This document shows positions 42,039 through 50,098 of a stretch of DNA of 64,000 bases, one piece after another (the stretch's first letter is position 1; the number at the start of each line of letters is the position of its first letter). A program made the translations under genes and the position numbers. Below the pieces are notes generated by a model that was not told the DNA's origin, ran no database searches, and saw only the letters and a list, made by a program, of their open reading frames with translations. Origin of the DNA: a bacterium (GTDB lineage: Bacteria; Krumholzibacteriota; Krumholzibacteriia; LZORAL124-64-63); the NCBI GenBank assembly GCA_024231905.1, contig JAAEQC010000140.1, positions 124,001 through 188,000 of the forward strand. Direction: 5' to 3'.

Positions 42039-42344
42039 TTACTCGATCTTCTCGAGCTCCATGAGTTCGACGTCCTCGACCAGGCCGATCGCGGTCTCCT
42101 GCCACTCCTTCAGGTGTGCGGACTCCATGTGGGCCTCCCAGTGCCCCTTCGACTCCCAGTTCTCGTAGAAGACGAAGAGCCCGGGCGACTCGAGTCCCGC
42201 GTGCATATCGTAGTCGATGCACCCCTTGTCGCGGCGGCTGGGTTCCAGCAGCTTGTGCAACTCGGTGGCGACGGCGGCTTCGCAACCGTCCTTGGCCTGG
42301 ATTCTGGCGACGATGGTGAAGTACTTGGGCGTTGGTTCGTTCAA
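42039..42344 (-). CDS. ABM-domain putative quinol/heme-type monooxygenase
   Basis: A 101-residue antibiotic-biosynthesis-monooxygenase domain (YgiN-like). It begins FTIVARIQAKDGCEAAVATE, then has SRRDKGCIDYDMHAGLESPG and FVFYENWESKGHWEAHMES with the conserved Trp/His pattern. Small ABM proteins dimerise and oxidise quinols, heme or aromatic compounds without a separate cofactor. It abuts the SUI1 gene with zero intergenic distance. On its upstream side a perfect minus-strand TATAAT lies within the AT-rich spacer. Confidence 0.85.
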   Translation of the reverse strand: MNEPTPKYFTIVARIQAKDGCEAAVATELHKLLEPSRRDKGCIDYDMHAGLESPGLFVFYENWESKGHWEAHMESAHLKEWQETAIGLVEDVELMELEKIE

Positions 42345-42454
42345 AGTTCAGCTCCCCCTGTGAACTTCGTATGTTGGTCGATATCTGGGTGAATTATACG
42401 ACTTGTGGCCCGGATTGCTCCCAAAATCTTTCGAAAACGTGAGGATTGTCCATC
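42345..42454. promoter_or_regulatory. Divergent promoter spacer between the ABM and tag genes
   Basis: 110 bases containing a minus-strand TATAAT (around 42394-42399) directed at the ABM gene, and TTGGTC ... TATAC on the plus strand directed at tag. No better -35 match is seen. Confidence 0.4.
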
Positions 42455-43039
42455 ATGAAACGCTGCGCCTGGGCCCAAGGCCAATCGTCCCTCTACGAGA
42501 GCTACCACGATACCGAATGGGGCGTGCCCGTCCACGACGACCGGCTGCTCTTCGAGTTTCTCATCCTCGAGGGGGCCCAGGCCGGGCTGAGTTGGGAGAC
42601 CATCCTCAAGAAGCGCGACCACTACCGCCGCGTCTACGACCGGTTCGATCCGCACAAGGTCGCCCGTTACGACGATGCCAAGCAGGCGGCTCTCCTGGCC
42701 GACCCGGGTATCGTCCGCAACCGGCTGAAAGTTGCCGCGTCGGTGACCAACGCCCAGGCCTTTCTGGAGGTGCAGGCGGAATTCGGCAGCTTCGACGCCT
42801 ATATCTGGGACTTCGTGGACGGCGAACCCATCCAGAACCGCTTCGGCCGGATGGTGGACATTCCGGCCAATACCCCTGTTTCCGAGGCCATGAGCAAAGA
42901 CCTCAAACGGCGCGGATTCCGCTTCGTTGGGGGCACCATCGCCTACGCCTTCATGCAGGCGGCGGGACTGGTGAACGACCACGAAACCGGCTGTTATCGC
43001 CACGCCGAAGTGGCTGGGCTGGCCGACAACGATTCCTGA
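42455..43039 (+). CDS. tag: DNA-3-methyladenine glycosylase I
   Basis: A 194-residue TagI glycosylase that removes 3-methyladenine from alkylated DNA. It opens MKRCAWAQGQS, with the first zinc-ligand Cys at residue 4 and the His in YHDTEWGVPVHDD. The second pair is in the HETGCYRH end segment. The conserved blocks FEFLILEGAQAGLSWETIL, and NRFGRMVDIPANTPVSEAMS are present. The ATG at 42455 has GAGG ten bases upstream; a TTG nine bases earlier is the alternative. Length agrees with E. coli Tag (187). It pairs functionally with ogt elsewhere in the window. Confidence 0.93.
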   Translation: MKRCAWAQGQSSLYESYHDTEWGVPVHDDRLLFEFLILEGAQAGLSWETILKKRDHYRRVYDRFDPHKVARYDDAKQAALLADPGIVRNRLKVAASVTNAQAFLEVQAEFGSFDAYIWDFVDGEPIQNRFGRMVDIPANTPVSEAMSKDLKRRGFRFVGGTIAYAFMQAAGLVNDHETGCYRHAEVAGLADNDS

Positions 43040-43067
43040 TTGCGGAATTCAAGATTCATCCTATCCT
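43040..43067 (+). promoter_or_regulatory. Candidate promoter for sod
   Basis: TTGCGG at 43040-43045 and TATCCT at 43062-43067, separated by 16 bases, lie about 66 bases before the sod start. Confidence 0.4.
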
Positions 43068-43133
43068 GTTCGCACGTCAGAGAAAAAAGCCGCGGCCCCG
43101 GAGCCGTTGACCACCGAACCTGGAGGGACCGAC

Positions 43134-43715
43134 ATGACCCACGAACTGCCCGCGCTTCCCTACGCCAAGGACGCTCTCGTGCCCCATATCTCGGCCGAGA
43201 CGCTGGAGTTCCATCACGACAAGCACCATGCCGCTTACGTGAACAACCTGAACAACCTGGTCCCCGGCACCGAGTTCGAGAACATGAGCCTGGACGAGAT
43301 CGTCATGAACGCTCCCGCCGGCGGCATCTTCAACAACGCGGCCCAGATCTGGAACCACACCTTCTACTTCGCCGGCCTGAGCGCCGACGGCGGCGGCGAG
43401 CCCACAGGTGCGTTGGCCGAGGCCGTCAACGGCGCCTTCGGCAGCTTCGCCGAGTTCAAGGACCAGTTCGCCAAGTCCGCCGTGGGCAACTTCGGCTCCG
43501 GCTGGACCTGGCTCGTGAAGAACGCGTCCGGCGGCCTGGAGATCGTCAACACCGATGACGCCGACAGCGCCCTCAAGTCCGGCACGCCGGTCCTGACCAT
43601 CGACGTGTGGGAGCATGCCTACTACATCGACAAGCGCAACGCCCGCCCGGCCTACATCGAGGCCTGGTGGAACGTGGTGGACTGGAACGTGGCGGCGAAG
43701 AACTTCGCCGGCTAG
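43134..43715 (+). CDS. sodB: Iron/manganese superoxide dismutase
   Basis: Converts superoxide to O2 and H2O2. The 193-residue protein lacks a signal peptide and has the family ligands: His in LEFHHDKHHAAYV, His in QIWNHTFYF, and Asp/His in DVWEHAYYID. The final WWNVVDWNVAAKNF fits. Length and the AAQIWNHTFYF sequence are closer to the iron (SodB-type) than the manganese group, but metal choice cannot be certain. Clear TGGAGGG eight bases before the ATG. A strong hairpin terminator follows. Confidence 0.92.
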   Translation: MTHELPALPYAKDALVPHISAETLEFHHDKHHAAYVNNLNNLVPGTEFENMSLDEIVMNAPAGGIFNNAAQIWNHTFYFAGLSADGGGEPTGALAEAVNGAFGSFAEFKDQFAKSAVGNFGSGWTWLVKNASGGLEIVNTDDADSALKSGTPVLTIDVWEHAYYIDKRNARPAYIEAWWNVVDWNVAAKNFAG

Positions 43716-43735
43716 ATCGCGGTCCTGCAGAAACG

Positions 43736-43770
43736 GAGAGCGGCGCCCACGAGTCGGGCGCCGCTCTCTT
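43736..43770 (+). terminator. Terminator between sod and the convergent VanZ-like gene
   Basis: 13-bp perfect inverted repeat (GAGAGCGGCGCCC, arms 43736-43748 and 43756-43768) followed by TTCTTGTT. It is eight bases from the minus-strand stop at 43778, so it probably serves both genes. Confidence 0.8.
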
Positions 43771-43777
43771 CTTGTTG

Positions 43778-44737
43778 CTAGCGCAGGCGGATATCCGTGA
43801 ACTCGAGGGTCATGGTCGTATCGGGCTGGTCGAGGAAGACGGTGAGCTTGTCCATGTCGGCCAGGTCCAGGGGACGGCCCTGCCAGCGGGTCTCCTGGCC
43901 GGCTACCGGCAGGACGAAAGTGCGCCACTCGGAGGTGGCGACGAAATTGCCGGCGAACCAGTCCCAGTCGCCGTCGCGCACGCTCTTGAAGTCGTCGAGA
44001 CGGATGCCGAAGGGCACCGAGTCGCGGTCCGCGCTGCGGTGGCGGACGCGCAGTTCCAGGGCCTCGTAGCCCCGCCAGTCGTGGGGGAAGCGCCGCATGG
44101 TCGTCTCGGGCCAGCGATCGGGTGGGCCGCCGGTCAGGCGCACGCAGGGATCCGGGCCGTCAGCCACGTAGATCAGTTCGATGTCGTCGGTGGTGCCCCA
44201 CAGGGCCGCGCCCACCGTGCTCCGGCAGTCTTCGAGCACCGGGAAGCGTGCGGCGGCCCGGTCCGCCGCGACCATGACCGACGGCAACTTGCGCAACTGG
44301 TACCCGGTCACGACCAGCATGCCCACCACGAGCAGGATTCCGGCGGGCCGGCCGTGCCCGCGCCAGACGACCCAGCCGACGACCATGGCGATTCCCATGA
44401 CATCCAGGACGAAGTCATGGAAGAGGGCTGTGCGTCCCACGAGTTCCTGGAGGATCTCGATGGCGCCGCCCAGGAACGCCGCCGCCAGGGCCGCCGGCAG
44501 CAGGCGGCCGCGCAGGGGGCCGCGCCAGTAGAGGGCCAACGCCGCGCCGGCCAGGAGCACCATGTGCAGGCGGTCGCCCAGGGTGGCGATGAGCACGTGG
44601 CGGCGCAGTTCCACGGGGATGGGCACGAAGAAGGGCACCAGCAGGATGGCCATGCCCAGCGCGCGCAGCCGCCAGTCGCGGAAGATCCGGGGCTCCGGCC
44701 AGGCTGGTTCGCGGGGGACGCCGAAAAGGGCGGGCAT
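43778..44737 (-). CDS. VanZ-like membrane protein fused to a carbohydrate-binding-like domain
   Basis: A 319-residue protein. The start at 44737 overlaps the upstream glycosyltransferase stop (TGATG). Residues about 1-140 show four to five helices of the VanZ type (RDWRLRALGMAILLVPFF, EILQELVGRTALFHDFVLD, GIAMVVGWVVW). Residues about 175-319 form a soluble beta-sandwich resembling a carbohydrate-binding module (ELIYVADGPDPCVRLTGG, FPHDWRGYEALELRVRH, SEWRTFVLPVAG, MTLEFTDIRLR). The fusion suggests a surface-polysaccharide role beside the GT2 gene. A teicoplanin-resistance role is not implied. Confidence 0.7.
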   Translation of the reverse strand: MPALFGVPREPAWPEPRIFRDWRLRALGMAILLVPFFVPIPVELRRHVLIATLGDRLHMVLLAGAALALYWRGPLRGRLLPAALAAAFLGGAIEILQELVGRTALFHDFVLDVMGIAMVVGWVVWRGHGRPAGILLVVGMLVVTGYQLRKLPSVMVAADRAAARFPVLEDCRSTVGAALWGTTDDIELIYVADGPDPCVRLTGGPPDRWPETTMRRFPHDWRGYEALELRVRHRSADRDSVPFGIRLDDFKSVRDGDWDWFAGNFVATSEWRTFVLPVAGQETRWQGRPLDLADMDKLTVFLDQPDTTMTLEFTDIRLR

Positions 44738-45897
44738 CAGGTCCTCGGCTTCCAGGTGACCTGCTTCTCGCCCTTGAGGAAGCGCCAGAAGGCCACGGCA
44801 CTGGCCAGGTTCAGCACGCAGAGGTAATAGGCGAGGCCGATGGCCTTGGGCAGCTCCTGCTCGCGACGGCTCATGAGGTGTCCGAAGCCGGCGGTCAGGT
44901 AGAACACCACCTGGCCGGTGAAGAGCAGCGACCAATAGCTGCCTTCCACCCAACTCTGGTACGCATTGGCCCCGAACGCCCCCGCCATGAACACGAAGGC
45001 CAGGTAGCGGAGCACCTTGTGGGACCAGAGCTGCCAGGCGAAGAGGCCGAAGCGGAAGGGATTCAGCAGGGCGGCCTTGTCCTTCAGGGCATGGAAGGCG
45101 CGCAGGCCCACGCGCACCCGCATGCGCCACTCGTCGCCGGACGCGGCCAGGGCGTCCTCGTAGAGCAGGGCCCGCGGCTCATACACTACGCGGTGGCCCC
45201 CTTCGCGCACGGACAGGGGTTCGACGAAGTCCGGGAGCTGGTCCGCATTCATGGGGGTCCACAGCCGGCGGCGGAGGGCGTCCACCCCGCCGTCCACGCC
45301 CACGATGGAGCCCAGTCTGGTTTCATACTCACGCAGCTTGTTCTCGTACACCATGTAGGCGGAGCAGCCTTCTCCCGTGAGGGAGCCGTCGGGGGCCTTG
45401 TACACCATGCGGCCGGTGACGTAACCCACGTCCGGGTCGGCCAGGGCGGCCACCAGGTGCCCGATGGTGTCCGGGCGGTAGAGACTGTTGGCGTCGCTGA
45501 AGACCACCACTTCGCTGGTCACCTCGGGCATGGCCAGGTTCAGGGCGGACGTCTTGCCGGCGCGGGGCTCCTGGCGCAGGAGGCGGACCCGGGGGTCGCC
45601 GATGCCGTTCACGATGGCGTCGGTGCCGTCTTCGGACTCATCACTCACCACGACCACGTCGAGGAGGTCGGCCGGGTAATCGCTTTCCAGCTTGTTGCGG
45701 ACGGTGGCCTCGATGTGCGCGGCCTCGTTGAAGGCGGCGATGAGGACGGTGACCGTGGGCAGGTGCTCGCCGGGGACGGCGGCGTTCACGCGGCGGTTCA
45801 CCACCGCGCCCAGGAGGCGGGCCAGCAGGGGGTAGCCGGCGTACACGTACGCCAGCAGCGCGAGGCTCACCCAGAAGATGATCACAGCCAGGGTCAA
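44737..45897 (-). CDS. Family 2 membrane glycosyltransferase
   Basis: A 386-residue GT2 enzyme. The open frame begins earlier, but its first residues look like shadow sequence; a TTG at 45897 (MTLAVIIFWVSL) before helix 1 is preferred, with GTG at 45886 possible. GT-A motifs: VTVLIAAFNEAAHIEATV, VVVSDESEDGTDAIV, and FSDANSLYRPDT (acidic metal-binding SDAN) near residue 130. YMVYENKLREYETRLG and VDGGVDALRRRL follow. C-terminal helices end near TWKPRT. It resembles polysaccharide synthases such as those making curdlan- or poly-N-acetylglucosamine-like polymers. It overlaps the VanZ-like gene and follows the response-regulator gene by 79 bases. Confidence 0.85.
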   Translation of the reverse strand: MTLAVIIFWVSLALLAYVYAGYPLLARLLGAVVNRRVNAAVPGEHLPTVTVLIAAFNEAAHIEATVRNKLESDYPADLLDVVVVSDESEDGTDAIVNGIGDPRVRLLRQEPRAGKTSALNLAMPEVTSEVVVFSDANSLYRPDTIGHLVAALADPDVGYVTGRMVYKAPDGSLTGEGCSAYMVYENKLREYETRLGSIVGVDGGVDALRRRLWTPMNADQLPDFVEPLSVREGGHRVVYEPRALLYEDALAASGDEWRMRVRVGLRAFHALKDKAALLNPFRFGLFAWQLWSHKVLRYLAFVFMAGAFGANAYQSWVEGSYWSLLFTGQVVFYLTAGFGHLMSRREQELPKAIGLAYYLCVLNLASAVAFWRFLKGEKQVTWKPRT

Positions 45898-45976
45898 GTT
45901 CGTCCGCCGTGGTTGGGGTCCGCAAGTTGCCGGTACAGTATCCCACGGATTCGCCGGGCCGCAACGTCCGATGGCG

Positions 45977-46672
45977 TCAGTCGTCGACGATGAGGCGCAG
46001 GCCCTTGCCGTGCACGGTGCGGATCTCCACATCCGGGTCGTCGGCAAGGTGCTTGCGGAGGCGAGAGACGAAAACGTCCATGCTGCGTCCGGCGTGGTAG
46101 CTGTCGTCGCCCCAGATGCTCTTCAGGAGGGTCGAACGCGGGACTACTTGGTTCGGTGAGGCGGCCAGCAGATGCAGGAGTTCGGACTCGCGGCCCGTGA
46201 GCTGGCGTTCGTCGGCGTCCAAGGCCAGGATCTGGCGCACCGGATCCAGCACGAAGCGCCCCACGGCCACGGGCGCCGCCTTGGTTCCCGCCGGTGCGCC
46301 GACGGTGCGGCGCAGCACCGCTTCCATGCGCAGCACGAGTTCCTCCATGCTGAAGGGCTTGGTGACGTAGTCGTCGGCGCCCAGCCGGAAACCCTCGATG
46401 CGGTCCTCCACCAGGGAGCGGGCCGTCAGGAAGATGAGCGGTACGTCCGGTGCGTGGGCGCGGGCTTCCCGAGCGAAGCCGAAACCGTCCAATTCGGGCA
46501 TCATGACGTCCACGAGGCAGAGGTCGGGTTGAGCCCGGCGCAGGGCTTCGAGACCCTCCCTTCCGTCGCGGCAGAGGGTGACGGCGTAGCCCCGTGCCTC
46601 CAGGGATTCGGCCACGATGAGGCCCAGATTCTGGTCGTCCTCCAGCAGCAGGATGGATCGCGGTTCGGTCAC
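45977..46672 (-). CDS. OmpR/RprY-type response regulator
   Basis: A 231-residue two-component regulator. The receiver domain (1-120) has the acid pocket EDD at 11-13, the phosphorylated Asp at 55 (LVDVMMPELDGFGF), and K in DDYVTKPFSMEEL. The winged helix follows at about 135-231 (LTGRESELLHLLAASPNQVV, DVFVSRLRKHLADDPDVE). It overlaps the histidine-kinase gene by four bases and is transcribed after it. It likely acts on surface-associated genes nearby. Confidence 0.93.
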   Translation of the reverse strand: MTEPRSILLLEDDQNLGLIVAESLEARGYAVTLCRDGREGLEALRRAQPDLCLVDVMMPELDGFGFAREARAHAPDVPLIFLTARSLVEDRIEGFRLGADDYVTKPFSMEELVLRMEAVLRRTVGAPAGTKAAPVAVGRFVLDPVRQILALDADERQLTGRESELLHLLAASPNQVVPRSTLLKSIWGDDSYHAGRSMDVFVSRLRKHLADDPDVEIRTVHGKGLRLIVDD

Positions 46673-48222
46673 GGTGCGCCTCCTTCACCGACCAGGGGCA
46701 GTTTCACGATGACGCACGAGCCGCCGCCGGGGTTCTCTTCGAGGATCGCGTCGCCGCCGTGGGCCCGGGCCACCAGTCGCACGTAGCTCAGGCCCAGGCC
46801 GTGGCCCTTCACGTCGTGACGGTCGCCCGTGGGGCAGCGGAAATAGGGTTCGAAGACCCGTTCCCGGTCGGCCTTGGGCACGCCCCGCCCGCGGTCGGCC
46901 ACGGTGATGACGAGGTGTCCGGCCCGGACAGCGGTGGACAGGGTGATGTCCGGCTCCCCTGGCGAGTACTTCAGGGCGTTGTCCAGCAGGTTCTCCAGGA
47001 CGCCGGCCAGGTGCATCTCGTCGCCCCGGAGGGTTGCCTGCGGCGCGGCCGGGTCCACCGCCAGACGGCCGCCCTCCCTCTCCACGCGCAGGGCGAAGTT
47101 CTCGGCCACGCCGGCGGCGAGCCGGTTGCCGTCCACCAGGGTGGGCGCCAGTTCCAGTTCGCCCCGTTCGAGGCGCGCCACCTGGAGGATGCGCTCGGCC
47201 TGGAGTCCCATACGCGCCGTTTCCTCGCGGATCATGTGGGTGTGGCGCAGCAGCGTCTCGTCGGCCGGGTCGGCGCCGTGGGCGATGGCCTCGGCAGCCA
47301 GGGTGAGCGTGGACAGGGGCGTCTTGAACTCGTGGGTCATGTTGTTGACGAAGTCCACCACCTGGGCCGCGTAGCGCTGCTGCTCCATGAGCGCGCGCAC
47401 GGTCCGAAAGAAGCCGACGACGACCACGGCCAGGAAGAGCAGGGAGGCGGCGAAGAGAGGAGCGGTCTGGCGCAGGAGCCAGGCGCGCTCGCCGGGGAAG
47501 AGCAGGACCAGGTCGTGGTGGGGCGGGGCGAAGTCCAGGCCGAAGAGGCGCGCCCGGAAGGCCGAGGCGGCGAAGGCGGCCGGGTCGCGCCCTGCGGGTA
47601 CGCGCACGGGAGTGTCGTCGGTGGCGCCCAGGACGGCGACTTCAGGCAGAGCGTCGATACCGGCGGCAGCCAGCTGGGCGGCGAGGATCGAATCGAGGGG
47701 CACGGCGGCAAGGCGTTCGGCCATGGGCGGCCGGTCTGAATCGATGAGGCCGCTGACCACCCGCTGGATGACCTGGCGGCGGTCGCCCTGGATGGTCACG
47801 GTCATCTGATGTTCCATGGCCCCGAACTCGCTGGTCCGGCTTATACCATGGGCCAGGAACTCCTGGTCATAGACGCTGTCGGGAAAGGCGACCAGGGCGA
47901 CGAGGGTGTCGAACTCCGTGGTCGCACAGAGGGAATCGCCCGGTGCAGGGTGGCCCTGGGCGGGTTTGAGAGCGCGGAAGAACGTTGCCGAGGAGTCGGC
48001 CACGGCCCCGTCGAGGAAGAGCGCGGTGGCGCCGCCGGCGATCTCCGCCGCTTCGATCTGCTGCACCGTATGGCCCAGGGCCGAACGGACGTTGCGCCGG
48101 AAGGCCTGGGTCTTCAGCTCCCAGGCTTGGCCCAGGAGCACGGCCTGCACCGCCACCAGGCCGCCCAGGGCGACTACCAGGAGCAGGACGGTGAAACGGA
48201 GTCTGCGTCGGGAGATGTTCAT
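46669..48222 (-). CDS. Membrane sensor histidine kinase
   Basis: A 517-residue kinase. The start at 48222 (MNISRRRLRFTVLLLVVAL) begins helix 1. A periplasmic sensor of about 220 residues follows, bounded by a second helix at about 256-273. The HisKA box has the phosphorylated His at 297 (NNMTHEFKTPLSTL). ATPase boxes: N-box NLLDNALKYSPGEPD, G1 VADRGRGVPKADRERVF, G2 GHGLGLSYVRLVAR. Partner of the overlapping response regulator. The signal is unknown. Transcribed divergently from the second propeller gene. Confidence 0.92.
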   Translation of the reverse strand: MNISRRRLRFTVLLLVVALGGLVAVQAVLLGQAWELKTQAFRRNVRSALGHTVQQIEAAEIAGGATALFLDGAVADSSATFFRALKPAQGHPAPGDSLCATTEFDTLVALVAFPDSVYDQEFLAHGISRTSEFGAMEHQMTVTIQGDRRQVIQRVVSGLIDSDRPPMAERLAAVPLDSILAAQLAAAGIDALPEVAVLGATDDTPVRVPAGRDPAAFAASAFRARLFGLDFAPPHHDLVLLFPGERAWLLRQTAPLFAASLLFLAVVVVGFFRTVRALMEQQRYAAQVVDFVNNMTHEFKTPLSTLTLAAEAIAHGADPADETLLRHTHMIREETARMGLQAERILQVARLERGELELAPTLVDGNRLAAGVAENFALRVEREGGRLAVDPAAPQATLRGDEMHLAGVLENLLDNALKYSPGEPDITLSTAVRAGHLVITVADRGRGVPKADRERVFEPYFRCPTGDRHDVKGHGLGLSYVRLVARAHGGDAILEENPGGGSCVIVKLPLVGEGGAP

Positions 48223-48393
48223 GGCCCCATGATAACCCACGCCGGCCCGCCGTGCGCCCCGTGGATCGGCAGCTTCACGTTTATTAACCATTCCTGGCAT
48301 GGCTTAACGCTACGTTTGACACCGGTGGGCGTAGATTGGGGAGCAGTCACGGCGGACCATCTGTCGCGGCACCTACTCCGAGGAGATTCCCAC
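48223..48393. other. Divergent regulatory region between the histidine kinase and propeller paralogue 2
   Basis: 171 bases, with an AT-richer core TTATTAACCATTCC and TTGACA at about 48315-48320. No correctly spaced -10 for TTGACA is seen, so any promoter must be of another class or weak. Confidence 0.35.
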
Positions 48394-49680
48394 ATGAGAG
48401 CATTTGCCAGCATCGCCCTGATCCTGATCCTGACGGCCCTGCCGGTGGTTGCCGCCGTCCAGTGGAGCGCCACCGAGACCGTCGAGGACGGCATCCCGGT
48501 CGTGACCAACCCCGGCACGTCCCGTGACGGCGAGTCGGTCCTGGCCGCCCGCGAGGCGTGGCGATTCGGCGCCGACGAGGAGAACGACCCCCTGCTCGGC
48601 CTCATCACCGACGTGATCGCCGACGCCGACGGCAACACATTCCTGCTCGACGGCAACCTCAGCCTCATCCACGTCATGGATCCGGCGGGTGTGTTGCTCC
48701 GGACCATCGGTCGCGAGGGCGATGGCCCGGGCGAGTTCCGCAATGCCACTGAGCTGGCGTTCATGCCGGATGGCGACGTGGGTATCATGGAGATGATGCC
48801 CGGCAATGTGGTGGTCATGGACCGCCACGGCGAGCCGCGGGACAGCTTCCGTCCCGGCGGCGACGCCAACGGCGACGGCGGCCGTGACATGATGCTGCCT
48901 CAGCACATGGACACCGACGATCACGGTATCGTCCTCGGCCACGTCTCCACGAGCTTCGGTCAGGACGGCGTCGTCACCAGTTACACCCTGGCCCGCTACG
49001 GGGCCGACGGTTCCCTGGCTGCCACCCTCGTCGAGCACAATGAGACCCAGGACGGTGGCAACATCTCCCTGTCCCTGGGCGGCGGCGACGACGACTTCAC
49101 CCGCAACTGGACCCTCTGCGACGACGGCAGCGTGGTCGTCTTCCGGCACGCCTTCGATTACGAGCTGCAGGTATTCGGACGCGACGGGTCACCGGTGCGG
49201 ACCATCCGCCGCGATTACGAGACCCGGAAGCGGTCCGAGAGGGCCCTGGCCTCGGCGCGGCGCCAAGCCGAGGAGATGAACGCCCGCTTCCCCGGTGTCA
49301 CCCAGGAGGTGGAGGAGCGCGCCCGGGATATCACCGCGATCCACGCCCGGCCCGACGGGTTCTTGTGGGTGGAGAACAGCGCCGGCAACCAGGCACGTCC
49401 CGAGGGCTCCCTGGGCGCCTTCGACGTCTTCGACACGGCGGGTCGTTACGTCCGCACCCTGCGCATCGAGGGCGTGGTTTACGACCCGGCGCGGGACGAT
49501 TACAGCATCGTCGGCGACCGGCTCTTCGTGTTCCGGGAGGCGCGCATGGTGCCGCCGAAGCAGACCACGAGCGGGGGCGGAGGCATGATGATGGTCATGG
49601 TTTCCGGCGGCGCACCGGATCCCGAGGACGAGACCGAGAGCGGTCCCCTGGAGATCGTGTGCTACGACCTGGGCGACTGA
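48394..49680 (+). CDS. Secreted six-bladed beta-propeller protein (paralogue 2)
   Basis: A 428-residue exported protein with a signal peptide (MRAFASIALILILTALPVVA) at 48394, after GAGGAGA. It parallels the protein at 37889-39121: ITDVIADADGNTFLLDGNLS, the GREGDGPGEF turn, LAFMPDGDVGIMEMMPG, and a C-terminus (LEIVCYDLGD) equivalent to MEIICYKVVGD. An extra Met/Gly-rich segment (GGGGMMMVMVSGG) precedes the tail. It is divergent from the histidine kinase, so the two-component system may regulate it. Function unknown. Confidence 0.8.
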   Translation: MRAFASIALILILTALPVVAAVQWSATETVEDGIPVVTNPGTSRDGESVLAAREAWRFGADEENDPLLGLITDVIADADGNTFLLDGNLSLIHVMDPAGVLLRTIGREGDGPGEFRNATELAFMPDGDVGIMEMMPGNVVVMDRHGEPRDSFRPGGDANGDGGRDMMLPQHMDTDDHGIVLGHVSTSFGQDGVVTSYTLARYGADGSLAATLVEHNETQDGGNISLSLGGGDDDFTRNWTLCDDGSVVVFRHAFDYELQVFGRDGSPVRTIRRDYETRKRSERALASARRQAEEMNARFPGVTQEVEERARDITAIHARPDGFLWVENSAGNQARPEGSLGAFDVFDTAGRYVRTLRIEGVVYDPARDDYSIVGDRLFVFREARMVPPKQTTSGGGGMMMVMVSGGAPDPEDETESGPLEIVCYDLGD

Positions 49681-49700
49681 CAAGCATGCGGAGTGGACCG

Positions 49701-49729
49701 GCGGCCCGGGGACCTAGTGCCCGGGCCGC
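49701..49729. terminator. Bidirectional hairpin at the end of propeller paralogue 2
   Basis: 10-bp perfect inverted repeat GCGGCCCGGG (arms 49701-49710 and 49720-49729) between convergent genes; it overlaps the last codons of the small gene at 49714-49914. Confidence 0.6.
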
Positions 49730-49914
49730 TGTCCGAGCAGGCGGGCCGGCAGGAAGACGATGCCCTTGAAGAGTTCGAAAACGCCGGTGACGGCGATGCC
49801 CAGCAGGCGGAACGGCAGCATGAGCAGCCAGACCAGCGGGTAGAGCAGCAGCCCGAGGATCGCCAGGGGCCAGCAGAGCACGAAGAGGATGCACCAGAGC
49901 AGGAATTTCAACAT
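49714..49914 (-). CDS. 66-residue membrane protein, two hydrophobic spans
   Basis: The start at 49914 (MLKFLLWCILFVLCWPLAIL) follows GGGGGAAGG and begins two hydrophobic segments, the second around residues 24-48, then a basic end (PARLLGQRPGH). It lies against the convergent terminator and faces the next plus-strand gene at 50099. It resembles small conserved membrane proteins of unknown function. Codon use is normal and the ribosome binding site is clear, so translation is likely. Confidence 0.6.
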   Translation of the reverse strand: MLKFLLWCILFVLCWPLAILGLLLYPLVWLLMLPFRLLGIAVTGVFELFKGIVFLPARLLGQRPGH

Positions 49915-50098
49915 GAGACCTTCCCCCTTGCAGTGAGCGGTTCGCTTGCTACGCACGATTCCCGGCCGGGGTTTCCTGTCCCCACCCGGCCCGCTTCCGC
50001 TTCACCGTTTGAAATTCCCTTCCGGGCGTTGTTCCTGACGCGCTGATCCGGCGAACCGCGCCTGATCCGTATCGCCCGTTTCGCCCGAGGAGGGTATC

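Noticed and set aside
42446..42454. TTG start three codons upstream of tag
   Set aside because: The frame allows it, but the ATG at 42455 places Cys at residue 4, as in known Tag proteins, and the GAGG site also reaches it.
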